Of a stretch of DNA of 64,000 nucleotides, positions 22,109-34,713 are shown one piece after another. The position numbers and the translations under genes were made by a program. The DNA is taken from assembly GCA_033439255.1 (NCBI GenBank), contig CM065885.1, forward strand, positions 992,001 to 1,056,000, written 5' to 3'. The notes beneath the pieces are model-generated. The model saw nothing but the letters and a program-made list of their open reading frames with translations, did no database searches and had not been told where the DNA came from. The stretch is from Hericium rajendrae (taxonomy: Eukaryota > Basidiomycota > Agaricomycetes > Russulales > Hericiaceae). The first letter of the stretch is position 1. Each line of letters starts with the position of its first letter.

Positions 22109-24330
22109 ATTCGCGATTGGACTGATATAGCTTCGTCTTTGGTGCGTAGGCTATTGAGTTGCGGTACGATTGACGTCCCGTGTAGATAAGATGCAGATAC
22201 GCGGAGTGAAGTCGGGTCTGAGGATGCGATGCGCTGGCTTCGAGGGCCGGATGCAACGAGGTGGGAGGAAGTGGGCGGCGTCGTTCCGTGCGAAGCGGAT
22301 ATAAGTAGGTCGTCGGGAGCGCAGTCTGGATTTCCTTCCTTCCCTCCTTCCGGTTTCTGAAATCAAATGGCGCGCGGTTGAATATGACTTACTTATCACT
22401 TATCGCGGTGGGCAGAGGCTCGACTGATTAGGCCGGGCTCGACAAGTCAGTCGACCACTGCCAGTATTTGCGAGTACGGCATGACGGGCGCTTAAACACG
22501 AGATAACAAGATAGATAACAAGATGCCCAGATCATGTGACAGATTTCTTTTGGCGCCCGACGCTGGCGCGTTGTCTTTGCCCCGGACATTGTACAATTTG
22601 TACCGGTACTCGTAGGGAACTGCGGCGTTTGTCGACGTGCCAATGGCGGCGCACGTTGCATTCCCCATCGTAGAGTTTGCGGAACGAGGAGTTGGAGATG
22701 TCAGTTTGTTGATTGTGAGTAAGCATCTGGAAACCTTCGCATCGCATATGTGTCAGGCCAGCGTTCGGGCATGCGATTGCCACTATCATCCTCCCGACCT
22801 GCAAACGTGCGGAAGAGCATGATGACTGGATTTGATAAGTTGTCCATCGATGAAAATCTTCCTCACTGAAGACGCCATCGTTTCGTCTGGAACTGCCTGG
22901 AAGTGCAACTTATCAAGGTTGTTTGAGGAATATCCAATGCAGATAGAGCACGCCGGGAGACGTGGATAAGCAAGTCGGGACAGAGAACATGCCCATCTCC
23001 TATGGAGGTCCGAAATGAGCTGTCCGTTGCATGATTTCGGGGGCATTCGGGCTTTCGGAGGAGGAAGCGTGCGTAGATGAATCATCGCTCACTCGGAGCA
23101 CAGCTGTTCGCAATGCACATTGGATAATTCAAGGAGGGATTCATGGGACGGACATAAGTTACTCACCGAGGAGCACGGCATCTCGTGACTAAGTGATGAG
23201 TACATTCATAGAGCAGTTGGTGAAGAAAGGGGAAGTGCGTACACTTCCTGCATGCATACACGTCACGAGTGGTACCGGGTTGCTGTCATGGGAGGTAACA
23301 TATTGCCATTTTCAGACTGCTTCATGCCGTATCTAATAGCAGCTTGAAGTGCTTCAGTGGCATAGCAAAGCGCGAAAGAAAGAACGGATTGTAGTGGACG
23401 AGAAGTTCAAGGTGGAGGCGGACAACGCGACAAGACGTTGTTGACGTGCGGTCACCTGATCGTTTTGTTGCACAGATGTTATTGGCTTGAAGGAAAACAG
23501 AGAAACAATCAGACCAAGGCATTCAGACAAGATGACTTGCTGGCAATGTGTATCTGAAAGTGTCGTATCTTGACAGAATCTGTGCAATCAACTTCAATGT
23601 TCGTGTCTCACAACCGGCTGCAACTCGTTCCAGATATGCCGCGGCGCTCCTTAGTCATCTTTCATCCAGCAACGGCTGCCTCGAGAGTTCATACGCCAAC
23701 GCATGCCATTCTTGTGCTATCCTTACAAATAGCCAAAGTCGCAGACGGCATCGCTGGAGAGACGCAGAAGGCGCGACGCGACGCGTCGAATCAATGACGA
23801 TGGATCACATGATCGTTTTCAATATTTCAATACCGCGTCATCGCGAGTCTTTTTCCTCCACGGCACCGTACACACTGTAACACAGCAATTTTTCAATGTC
23901 AAGAGCTCCACATCTCATCATTATTGGTCCTTGAAATACCTGCTTGGCTCATGTGTGTTCAAAGTTGCTACCTTCAGGTGTTTTTTTGCTTCCTGGTTGA
24001 CTTGCAGGATATTGGCCTGCGTCACCGCGGCTGGAGCCAGTCGCCGCACTACGCCGCGTCGAGGACAGGCTATTCCAATATGAGCGTGGAGAAAGTGCGC
24101 GCAAATGCTCCGGATGGAGAAGACCAGGCGTCGTGATGTCATCTCTTGCCCTCTACGCTTGCCGACCCCACAACAGGTGCCTCCCTATGCCTCCCCGACG
24201 TCATTCTCTACTCCGCCCTGGTGGCCACCAGCGGTATAAAGTTCTCTGCGCCTCTCTTTTCTCCTCATCGAACACATATCCCAATCTCCATTAAACATCA
24301 CATATCCCCTTTTATACCTATCAAGCTACA
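22109..24330. other. 2.2 kb gene-free region
   Basis: Upstream of both the amine oxidase (minus) and the 70-residue protein (plus), so it carries two promoters. Open frames on both strands are short and unrelated to families I know. No RNA gene or clear repeat was seen. Confidence 0.5.
24236..24241 (+). promoter_or_regulatory. TATA box of the 70-residue hydrophobic protein gene
   Basis: TATAAA lies 95 bp before the ATG at 24331 and is followed by a long C/T-rich run (CCTCTCTTTTCTCCTC), the usual arrangement for highly expressed fungal genes. Confidence 0.65.
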
Positions 24331-24656
24331 ATGGTGCGCCCTTTTCCAAACGTTCAGCTAACTCACAGCATGCTCATACATACATTCACAGGGCTCCATC
24401 TTCTCAGCCATCGGCAGAGGCATTAATGCCATCATCTCCGCCATCGCGAACATCCTCGAAACCATCGTCAGCGTCATCACGACCGTAAGTCCCCTCTATC
24501 TCCCCACCGCCGCACGCACGCTGACGGACCCTGCGCGCACAGATCATCGTCACGGTATTCGACGTCATCGTCGACATTCTCTGCTGCCGCTGCTTCGGCT
24601 CGCGCCGCAGATCCGGAAGGTCGCGTCACGGCGGCGGCATGGGCTCGTCGTACTGA
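24331..24656 (+). CDS. small hydrophobic Gly/Ile-rich membrane protein, 70 residues
   Basis: Three exons: 24331-24333 (only the ATG), 24392-24484 and 24543-24656, both introns in phase 0. The protein starts MGSIFSAIGRGINAI, has one long hydrophobic span (about residues 2-50, Ile/Val/Ala-rich), then a CCRC cluster and a basic Arg/Gly/Ser tail. Proteins of this plan recur, often in tandem, in mushroom genomes. I recall no assigned function. A start codon alone in exon 1 is notable but is supported by the strong donor (GTGCGC), the frame and the promoter. Confidence 0.72.
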
Positions 24657-25781
24657 GCCGCTGAGGGATAGACCTGCGACGTCGCTGTAGCTATAGAGAT
24701 ACCCGGGGCGCGAAACACGAGGCGCGAGGCTCGCTTGTACGGTTACTGTTCCGCTAATGAACTCTTACGCATTTTTCTAATCCATGTCTTACGGTTGGCA
24801 TTCTGGTCTTCGAGTTCTGACTTTTACACGACACTGAACAGAGCTTGAACAGAGCTGCATAAAATTTCCACTACCATCCCTGGCCCAGAAAGGAATGCAG
24901 TAGCTTTTTAAGCAGTTTTGATCGCTCACGCACTGCGTTCGAAGGGCAGCGAATATCGCCTGGATTCTTGACAGATCTTTGAAGAATTGCCTTGCCTCTC
25001 ACTAGCACTTCTGAATATCCCAGGTTTTTCGAGGACGACATCGTCTACGGAGACGACTTCGGACTGGCCCTCCGCGCTGCGTAAGGAACAACAATTGGTC
25101 ACCCATCAGTCACGACTGCAACATTGCTTCAGACCGCTAGTCTCCCTAAGGCAGAGTAGACGAATACTCAGCCATCGTGCCTCAGGATCGTTTCATCTGA
25201 CCAGACCGCCATCTCCTGCTATTTGGGCAGCGGTTTGTAATGCTCGTGTCACGTTGGATTCAGAAAACCTCTCTCCCCTGCACATGAAGCTATAAAAGTC
25301 ACACTCAATGTCAGTCTATGTCTTTTACCATTCAGCAGAAAATCTCTTTCAAAAACGGCCTCATCTGTGTGGTCTTATTTTCAAGGGCACCGGGTAGCAG
25401 TTGCCAGATTTGTTCTGTTCAAGTGGTTGTTCTCTTCCGGGCCAGGCAATGGGCGTAGTATCGCGACGTCCTAGTCTCATACCTAGACCCCGCGACAGAA
25501 CGATCCTACCCGATGTCTGTCGGCGAGCCCCATCAACACTCCGGAATGATATTTGACCAGGAAATTAAATTCCAGAAGTGATGGAAGCCAGGATGATTGG
25601 ATGATGTCTACTACTACACATTTGGGATGACTATAACAAGACAGGTATCGACACGCACAATATTAGGGAATAAACAACTCGAAACTACATGCAGCGAAAG
25701 ATACAAGCCAAGCGCCAAAATACAGTAACCTTCATACAGAACGGATGCAAACTCGACAAACTAGCCTGCAAAAAACCGACC
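24657..25781. other. 1.1 kb convergent gene-free region
   Basis: 3' sides of the 70-residue gene and of the RhoGEF gene. No supported gene; only short frames without motifs. Confidence 0.5.
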
Positions 25782-28700
25782 TCAGCGTCTCTCCTGCCTC
25801 GCACCATGCACAGACTCAGACGACGACAGCGTCGACAGCTTCAGCTGCCTCGGCCGCGACACGCCCACCCGCTTCCTTGGCGCCTGCACCCCCTCCCCCG
25901 GCGCGAGACTCCGCGGCCCCTCCGTGCTGAAATCGCTCCGCTGCATCTCCCGCAGCACATGCTGAAACCTCAGCCCCCACCACCCGCGCTCCTCGCGCTC
26001 CTGCTGCACCGCGTCCCCGCCGCGCCCGCGGCTGAAGTCCTCGACCTGCAGCGACGGGCTCTTCGGCAACGGCAGCCCGCTCGCGAGCAGCGCCATCACC
26101 GAGTGCCGCGCCGCGTCGCGCCCGAGGTCCACCGTCGGCCCCTGCGCGAGGTACTTCCCGCTCTCGCTCGGGAAGCTCAGCGCGCGCAGTGTGTGCTGCG
26201 AGCACTGCGCCAACGCGCTGATCCACTTGCCGCGGATGTCGCGCAGCGTGGGCGCATCGAGCGACGCGCCCGACGACGCGATGTCCGGCACGGAAACAGC
26301 GAGCACCGTCACGGGCGCGCTGTCGGGGATGATCCCCGTCTCGAGGTCGTCGGTGTCCATCGGGAGCAGGTCAAGCACGATGCGGTTCCCGTCTTCCGAG
26401 ACGCCGAGGATGCGTGAAATCCCGACGCCCTCGAGGAGCCGCCATGTGTCCGGCGCGCCCTCGGCGGCATGCCGCGCAGCGACGGGTGACGCGAGGATGA
26501 TCAGATCGGAGAACACGAACGCGTGGATCGGGGTCTGCTTGGCCGTGTCGCTCAGGCGCACGTGCAGCGTCGACGAGGAGCGCTCTCGCGAAGTCCGCCG
26601 CTCCCACAGGTGGGGATCGAAATCGATCGGATCGAACTCTGCGGGCGTGGTCGGCGGCGTCGAGGAAGATGCAGTCGAGAACGCGGACGACGCGGAAGTA
26701 GTTGACCGCGTAGAACCTGCGCGCGGGTCGAGCAGCTTGCTATGACGCGCCGCAGGCTTGCCATTGGACCTGGCAGACGATCCCGGCAGCTGCAGAAACT
26801 TATCCGAACCTTGACCGAGAGGTGGCATGTTCCTGTCTCGTCCGCCGGCTCCACTCCGTGGTCTGTCGCTGGCAAACTCACGCAGCAGACGCCCTCTGGC
26901 AAGCAATCTCCGTTCACGGCGAGCCAACTGAACGGCCTGTGGCAGACCCTCGACCTTATCCAGTATGTCTTTAATGAGATCGTACTCATCTTCGCGCGAC
27001 TTGACCTCCCGCATGACCCGAATCATAGTCTCTGTCGAGTGTAAGAGGGAAAACGTGGCCAGATGATCTACATGGCTGCGGGGGGTAAACTCCCAAAGAC
27101 GCTAAGAACATAATCAGCATCGCTTTCGCGCACAGTCCAGAGTTCACCTACCCGAAATGACGCAGGATAATCCACCAGTCTGTTGACAGGCTCCGCCATA
27201 AATGCCTCGAGGCTCCAGCCCTGACATTCCTCCTGCTCCTCCTGCAATCTCACAAACTCGCCAAAATCACTGCGCCCCTCGCCAACCGCCTTCTTGATCA
27301 TCAGCACAACCTCCTCCACGCGCACGATGTACGGCTGATGCACCTCCAGGCGCGGCACAAAGCGCCGGATGACCTCAGCGACGCGGATGACGACCGGGTA
27401 CTGCTCTGTGAGCGCAGAATGCAGCGACGTCGAGATCTGCGCGTGCAGGTTGATGATGTCCTCAAGCCAGTCGAACAGCCGGCTCACCTCGCCCGGCACA
27501 CCGCTGATCCAGGCCTTGGTGCCCTGCACGCGCAGCGGTCGGATGAACAGGTGGATGATCGTGCGTAGCCGCCGCACGAATGTGCGCTCCGATTCATACA
27601 GCTCCCAGATCGCCTGCTGCCGCTGCATTTCCGTCTCGCCGTACCGCTCCAGTAACGACTGATAGGCGGACGGCGGGAGCGTCGAGCGCCATGTGCGGCC
27701 GTCTGGGTCGGGGTGCAACGCCGGCAGGTCGCGCTCGCGCTGCTGCCAGGGCCGCGGTGGGACTTCGTCCTCATAGATGGAGTGGACGCTCGAGCTCTCG
27801 GACAGCGTCGCCGCGGACTGAGACGTTGGCAGACCTGGATCTCTATTAGAACGGTTGACGTCCTGCGTGTGGGCATGCGGGGGCGGAGGTGCTGTCTGAG
27901 CCCGATAGACAGCCGAGCTCCGTCGTGGTGCACCGTCGATGTCGTGCCCGAGCCTTTCGAATATGGCTTCTGCACTCTGAGTCAGGTCGTCACCGTCGTC
28001 TTGCCACCGGTCGCTGCCCAGCGAAGAAACGCTATTGGCATGGGTCAACGGCGAGACTGCCTTCGGAGGCGACAAAGGCGGCAGGCCAAACGCCTCCCGT
28101 TCTCGCGCCTCGGCAATCCCGGAGCTCTTGCGAAGGCGGTATGCATCGGAGACCAGCAGGTCTTTCGAGAGGCGGTCCGGCCCAGCATAGGAGTCCCGGT
28201 GCCGTTCTGGACCTGGAAAGGTGCCGTCAGCAACATGTCCGGAGCGACGCCTTGAAGGCGGTGCTGAGGGCTTCGCAGGATTGTGCTGTGTGGGAGGAGG
28301 GCGCGCGAAGGTAACTTTTGGCGTCCTACTAGGGTGGCCGCCATCCGGATTTGCGCTCGACGTGCCGGGATGCCTCGGTCGGGTCGTATGGTCCGACGTC
28401 TTCCTTTGCGTTTGGGGCACGGGCAGGTGAGACGGCGCGCGAGAAGGCGGAGGCTGCTCTGCATGTCTCTGCGGGGCTCGCGGTTCGGGAGGCGGATGGC
28501 TGCGCGAAGGCATGTTCAAGTACGGCGACTGCCGCTGCGACGCTTGTAATTTTGGCGTGAGATCTTCAGCGAAGCCGTCCTCTCTATTCTCATCGGCATC
28601 AGAAGGATACTCGGACAGAGAGGCATCATCGCTTTGCTCCTCGTACGCCTGCTGTTGTTGTTGTTCAAAAGAGGTTCGCCGCGAACGACCAACATCATCG

Positions 28701-30625
28701 CTGGGCCTCGACATTTGCCATGACTGCCTGTCTTGCGAAGGATCAGCGGAGCGACTTGGGCGCGCTGCAGCCTTTGGAGAGTATTCCGGTACGAAGTCCC
28801 GCGTATGAAAGCCACTGAAACGCACGCTGCGCTTGCGCCCGTCTGCTTCATGGTCCATCCTGGCCAGGTCCTGCGCGGAGAAATCCGCCGAGCCGCTCAC
28901 AGCCAGACCATGCTGCCCATTGTACTCGCTTTCGGATTGATCATCAGGATACTCTCCCTGTAATCCCGCGAAGCCGCTCTCCAGCTCATTCACGATCCCC
29001 ATCAGGGCGGCTCGTCGATGCCGTGCGCTGTGGTCCAAGGTGTCTTGCTCCCATGGAGAAGGAAGCACTCCAGGTGAACGGCCACCGGCCCTGTGCTCGC
29101 CCGATGCCTCTGAGGACGTTCGATGAAGAACGGGACGTTCATCCCTCCGTGCTTGGCTTTCCGCGGATTGTTCCGGCCGTCGAGAGTTCCTCATGCCGAA
29201 CTCGTCGTATCCAGCACTTCCCCCGTCCCTCGGCATGTCCAGACCAAGGCCGACGTGTCGAGGTAGGCCAGAGCTTTGGTCTTTGTGGTCCGGAGCGGCA
29301 TGTCCATACTTGGCGGTGGAAACTCGAGATCGCACACCAGGGCTCTTGAGCGACGGCGCAGGCGCAGAGCGGGTGGCGCCGTCAAAGTTGGATTCTGAGC
29401 TCGAGCTGGACGGCACGATCTCTGCATTGGTGACGAAGAGGGCTCTTCCGCGCTCGCTCTGCAGCTCCAGTTCCGACCCTGAATCATTGGTATGCGCACG
29501 AGATGTTGGTGGCACATTGAAAGAATCGGGTTGGGATGTTCTGGTTTGGTATGCGGATCGAGAAGGGATCTTAGAGACACGGCCAGGGTCTGTACGCGAG
29601 CGCTCATGCAAACCGTAACCTGCACGTTGCTTTGTAGATGGAAGCTTTCGATTAGCGCATCACGACCTAGAGAACGGTGCATCACTCACGCTGGCATTCC
29701 CACCGGCAATACTGCTAGGCCCAGCAATTGGTGCAGATGGTTGCGGTGTCTTCTTCCCGAACATCGATCTGACAGACCTCAGAGACCGCGAAGGAGAGTT
29801 CTTCGATGGGGACTCAGGTTCATGCTGGCTATAGGATGGAGCATGATTGGTCGACGATCCTTTCAGGACGGACTTAAGGATAGGTTTGGGCTTTGCCTTG
29901 GGTATCGTCGGTGTGCGAGAGGATTCGGAAGCTTTCGGCTCTGCACCCCTATGGGACTCCTGAGGCGCCATAGATGTCGAAGTCTTTGCACTAGCCATCG
30001 GACGTCGAAGACGACTTGAAGGAGGAGCAGGGTACTCAGGCACCATTGGGGATGGGAGAGAGAAGTTCTTGGAAGAGCCACCATGATCCTCCTCACGATA
30101 AGTCCGCTCATATTGGTAGTCCCCAGAGGGTGAGTTCGTAAACTTGGACGTGCTCTGGGGGCTTGTCATTCTGTCGATAGTGTCACGGAGGGAAGGGAGA
30201 AGTTGTGCTTCGACGAGTGGAAGATTCGAAAGCTGATCCTGTCGCTGATCCGCCACGTTCTTGCCAGACGAACCGCTGCTACTACGAGAGAGCTTCCGAG
30301 TCAAAAACGACATCCTGGAGCCAGTGTGCTCCTCCATCGAGGCTGAACTTGACTCGGGCATGTACAAGGCATTGGGTTGATACCCGCCGGCGGCATAGCG
30401 ACCTTGTGGTAATCCTGGTTCGGAAAAGAGGTGCCTGGGCCCCTGATTCTGCGAGATATTCGGTGGGCGGTTGTCATGGGAAGGGGGGAAAGCCAGCCCG
30501 GCAGCGGCGGCATAGTGAGCAGGTGGTAGGAATGACCGGGGCGTGGTAGGCGATTGCACGAACGGCGCGGACGAGACAGCAGGAGAGCGAGACTTGCTAC
30601 GATTTTTGGGTTTGGTCAACGGCAT
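25782..30625 (-). CDS. Rho guanine nucleotide exchange factor (DH-PH), long N-terminus
   Basis: Three exons (30625-29690, 29629-27152, 27101-25782) give 1577 residues. Residues 1 to ~880 are low-complexity, rich in Ser, Pro, Arg and Gln, with a five-Gln run and many possible phosphorylation sites. The DH domain is at about 895-1150 (IWELYESERTFVRRL; the characteristic AFMAEPVNRLVDYPASFR crosses the second splice site). A PH-like domain follows at about 1260-1440 (RLSDTAKQTPIHAFVFSDLIILAS; IRGKWISALAQC). Such proteins load GTP onto Rho or Cdc42 to steer polarity and cell-wall growth. The first intron could use two acceptor/donor pairs; GTGAGT with the acceptor after CTACAAAG keeps the frame with a canonical donor. 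Confidence 0.92.
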
Positions 30626-31050
30626 GAATCACCTGGCGGACAACATAGAGCAGTGTGGGGCATCGAATGCATACGAGAAACGCATGTTCGGGGACGAGAA
30701 AGGCGAGGACAAACAGAGGGACAAACAACGCGACGCGGTCACATGATCCGAAAACCACCGACAGGAGACTCGAGAGCACCTCTCATGGGCCAGAGAATTC
30801 AAGTGTTAGTAGCTGACAGTGAGAAAGATTCTCGGAAAAAATGACAACAGCAGCATGGCGCATAGAATTTCCGAAATCAAAGAGAAAGATCAGAAGACGG
30901 TCTTGACGGTCGGGTTGGATCAACGAGTCTGCTTCATGGACCTAGAGAAGTAAATGTCGTCGAAAGCTAGGTAGTACTTTGACGCAGGCCATTTGTCAAA
31001 ACACTGTCGTCCGTCTCGACCATTGTCGTAATTATCAGAATCAGGAGACC
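30626..31050. other. intergenic region, RhoGEF promoter and 3' side of gene A
   Basis: 425 bp. An open frame here (FDKWPASKYYLAF near 30960-31000, minus) looks protein-like and could be a further 3' exon of gene A through an intron ending at 31051, but the phase does not fit the best donor. Left unassigned. Confidence 0.4.
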
Positions 31051-32035
31051 CTAAGAAAAGATTGACACAAGTGAGTCCACCCTAGACTTGACCTTTTTCA
31101 GATACAATGATACAGGTTTCAGCATATACTCGGGAGACTTGTGTTTGATGTAGTCGTCTGCTAGAGCTTGAAAAGCCGCATCTTCATAGTCGTCGACGTC
31201 AATTCTGCGGAACTGTCAGTCGATGGACACGCGCAAAGAAAGAAACCTACTCGGCTTTGCTCGCAAGCTGCGCTTCTTCCCAGTCTTTTGCGGAGCTCAT
31301 GAATTCGACACTCTGTGTAACGAGTTTGTCGTGTTCCTCGCGATCTTCCTTGGACATAATCTTGTAGAATAACGGTGGCGAAGTCTCAGAGTCCGCAGGA
31401 AAGAACGCCGGAAAGTAGGTGCGCAGATAGAGGGGAAGCAAATGCGCTTGAGTCGACGTCACCCACAAATATTTAATGTGCTGGTAGCAAACATTCAGTG
31501 GTAAGAACAACGCAATAAAGAGAAAGCATCTGGCGCACCAGTCGAACGTAGGCATCTATGATACCACGGTAAATAGTCTGGGAAGACTCATCCTCCGTCT
31601 TTCTTGTCATTCCCCTCAGTTTTGACGCTTCGCTCTCGGTGAGGAGGATGACATCGTCCCGTTCTGCGATCGGCTGTTGCAAATACCACTTTTGCCAAAG
31701 GAGCGCACTTGTGGCTTGTTGTAGTGTCTTTCGGCGAATCAACTCCACCTGCGCGAGAAGATCAAGGAGTCGTGGAATCTGTTGGAACATAAGGCGTGGT
31801 TTCAGGATCGCGTGGATCGCATAGACCAGGAGGGACACCGGAAGAGATTCATTTGCCGAAACGTGAGTCCGACTCTGATGGCTGACATGCTCTGTCACAA
31901 AAGCTATAAGATAGTATGTTCTTTACACGATCAGTACTCACTGTAGATCAACGCTAAAGACGCGTCTTCGTAGTTCGGTCCCTGGGCACGAAGTACCCCC
32001 TCGAAATCAGAGTCAGACGCGTCGGTAGCGTTCAT
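31051..32035 (-). CDS. orphan gene A, unknown function, partner of F-box gene 1
   Basis: I do not recognise the family. Exons 32035-31942, 31891-31539, 31481-31251 and 31204-31051 join in frame (about 276 residues). It starts MNATDASDSDFEGVLRAQ. Residues 32-150 are helical with RLLDLLAQVELIRR. There is a conserved YIKHKSPEY run near the end. No signal peptide, transmembrane span or metal site is evident. A second copy (gene B, 34714-35497) has the same intron positions, so the gene structure is supported by the paralogue. Each copy sits head-to-head with an F-box gene. The stop at 31051-31053 may be skipped by another intron. Confidence 0.6.
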
Positions 32036-32425
32036 GCTATCAGTTTGAATGGTCCTGTCGCAGTCGACATAGAGAAACAGACGCTGAGACAGGCCGCGAA
32101 CGCGTCTTGGCTGCACGGATCACTGGCAAGCCCGGGCCGAGCACCGCAGTTCAGTTTCAAAGGTCTGCTGGCATATTGTAACTCAGGCTTACTGTACATT
32201 CGATCGATAGTCGTTACCATCGTGCATGCAATCGCCTTTCGTCAAACCAAGTGGGGTCATATGTTTGGATGGGATAGTAATCTTCGAGGACGAACACGTA
32301 AGTCTTTCGTCACTCAAAAAGTCTGGTCAGTTCATGAAGCCTGGGGGTACCACGAAGCAACCGTTGAAAGTCACGTCCTCTCACATACCGAAACCTTCTG
32401 AAGACTAATCAGAAAGTCTGTGAAC
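32036..32425. promoter_or_regulatory. divergent promoter of gene A and F-box gene 1
   Basis: 390 bp between two opposite start codons; no gene or clear site seen. Confidence 0.45.
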
Positions 32426-34376
32426 ATGGCGAACACATCGCAACATCGGCGCGCTAGGTTTGTGACTCCATTACGATATCAATTTTCCCGTCTGACCACT
32501 TCATTTATGAAGCCCGCAAGAATTTTGGTCTAGATTCGTCGAACCCCGAGTCGCTCAGATTCAAAACATCTCCCCTCTTAACTCAACGAATCTTGTCAGG
32601 GATGCTCTCCAGACGCTTGACGATGAACTGGACGCCCTCCATCTTGCCATGTGCAAGCTACGAACACGGCGCAATGCTCTATCGCTCGTATCATGCCTCC
32701 CGCCGGAGGTCCTTGCTCACGTTTTCAAGTTCGTTGCCGAGGCTATGTCGCCGGCAAAGTGGTATTCGAGTCGACAGGCTCGTCTGGGATGGATCGTCGT
32801 GACCCATGTCTGTACACATTGGCGCGATACTGCCCTGATGCATCCCAGCCTTTGGGGAAACATCCATTCTGGTTTATCTCCACACTGGCGAGAAGCAATG
32901 GTTGCTCGTGCGAAGTCTTCACCCATATCAATACATCTGACATACTATCCTTCGGATGCTAATTTGGTCACCCAGCATATCTTCCATACGCACGACCTTC
33001 GTCTTTCGGGACTCTGGCAAAACGACCCCATCCTCCAGTTGTCGACTTTACCGGCTCCGATCCTGGAACGTTTAAGCTTACACGGTGTAGAAAATACAGC
33101 TATGATTCTCCCTGTAGATATTTTTGCCGGCAACGCACCCTCCCTTCGCCACATCACTTTGGAAGGAGTATTACTTCCGTGGTCCGCATCTATCTTCTGC
33201 AACTTGACACATTTACGTGTCGATCTTTCACGAGTTTCCGGCACTCCGCATACTATCCCTCAGGAACTAGATACTGCTTCGCAGTACGATCACTTATTCG
33301 GTGCCCTTGCACACATGCCTGCCCTCCGGACGCTTGACCTCGTATATTGTCTTCCTTCGAAGCCCCACCCCCCGCATCCTGCAGGCCATATTCTCACAGT
33401 CCTGCCTTGCTTGGAATTGCTATCCTTGGCCGGCACACTCGCTGAATGCATTGGCGTCATAAAATATCTGAGGATTCCATCATCTTCTCGTGTCGTCCTT
33501 AAATGCCGCGGCACCCCACAGCAGACGGACCCGGGTCTTGCTCGCTTCCTTGAAACATACCTAAGCGGAGGCGCAGCACCACCTTTGCTCACTCTTTCAA
33601 TTTCGCTATCGGGACACCGCCCTATTCAGTCCGAGTTGGTCAACATTGAGCTCTGGCGGACACGCAGCCCCTCAGATGCGGTTTGGCCGAGTTTTCGTCC
33701 CAATCCGGAGCCTTTCATCAGTATTTCTGTTCCGCCGTCACCGGATTCCTTGGATTCCTTGCAAGGACTTTGCAGCGTCCTCCCGTTGGAAGATCTACGA
33801 GTCCTCAAGGTTGCGTATGACCATGACAGTTGGTCGCCTGAGGCTTGGATCAACATTTTTGGGAGGTGCGGGCTCGTCGAGCATCTCTACGTCCAAGGCC
33901 GGAACGTGGTGCACTTTTGCAGGTCGCTTGTCCGTCCGGCGTCCGGCGCTGCTGGGACTGCTACAGCGGCGGAGGAACTTTTCTTTAGGCATCTCAAATT
34001 GCTCGAGGTATGCAAGGTCGACCTCCTTGCCAGCGTCGAGAACGAAGGTGATCAGTGCCCCTTCAACGAATTACTAAGTGATTGGTTATCCACGCGCATG
34101 GACTTGATCATCATCGATGACCTTGAGGAAGCTGAGGACGATGAACACTATAACGAGCACGATGAAGACAGTGGAGACAACAGCCAGGATGGTGGGCGGG
34201 TCTCGGAGGATAGCAGGCTTGAACGACTAGTGATTACTCAATGCTCAATCACGCAGGAGCATGTGGAAGATCTAGAGGAATATGTTCAAGATGTTTTGTG
34301 GGACAAGGACAAGGGTGTATACGAGGAGGAGAGCGAAGAGAGCGAAGAAGAGGACATGGATGGCTACTACTACTGA
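32426..34376 (+). CDS. F-box protein 1, leucine-rich-repeat-like, acidic tail
   Basis: Exon 1 is 32 nt (32426-32457) and exon 2 is 32513-34376, joined in phase 2; 631 residues. After SPQEFWSRF there is a helical run (DALQTLDDELDALHLAM) and then the F-box near residues 65-105 (SCLPPEVLAHVFKFV), with GWIVVTHVCTHWR typical of the mushroom F-box-like family. The rest is an irregular Leu-rich repeat array and a Ser/Asp/Glu-rich C-terminus ending in three Tyr. F-box proteins bind Skp1 and choose substrates for SCF ubiquitin ligases; the target is unknown. The first intron starts GTTTGT. Confidence 0.87.
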
Positions 34377-34713
34377 TATGTACAGTCATGTGGAAATAAA
34401 GCAAAATAAAAATATAACGAGCGTCGAGAGATGCAGTCATGTTTCATTTGCCAGATGTTCTGTCGGATTTATGAGGACCGTGCTGGAGCATCCTGACGCG
34501 TGCTTGTCCTGCTGCAGCATGCAGAGCACTTGACAACATGCGCGCTGCTGTCTGATGTAAAAAGTATTCCCGCAGGGCCGCACGACGGCCATCAGCCTTG
34601 GAATTGCGACAAGTTCGTATACAAGAAACCAGCCATGGTATAGGCAAAAGAAACCTTCATAGCCTACTGAGACATGAACCAAAGGACGGGTGAGGAAGTA
34701 AAAAAATCAAGTC
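34377..34713. other. convergent intergenic spacer
   Basis: 337 bp between the 3' ends of F-box gene 1 and gene B. No gene seen. Short A-rich run just after the F-box stop could serve polyadenylation. Confidence 0.45.

Noticed and set aside
30900-31051. Possible extra exon of gene A (FDKWPASKYYLAF)
   Set aside because: The best donor and acceptor give the wrong phase, so it was left out of the model.
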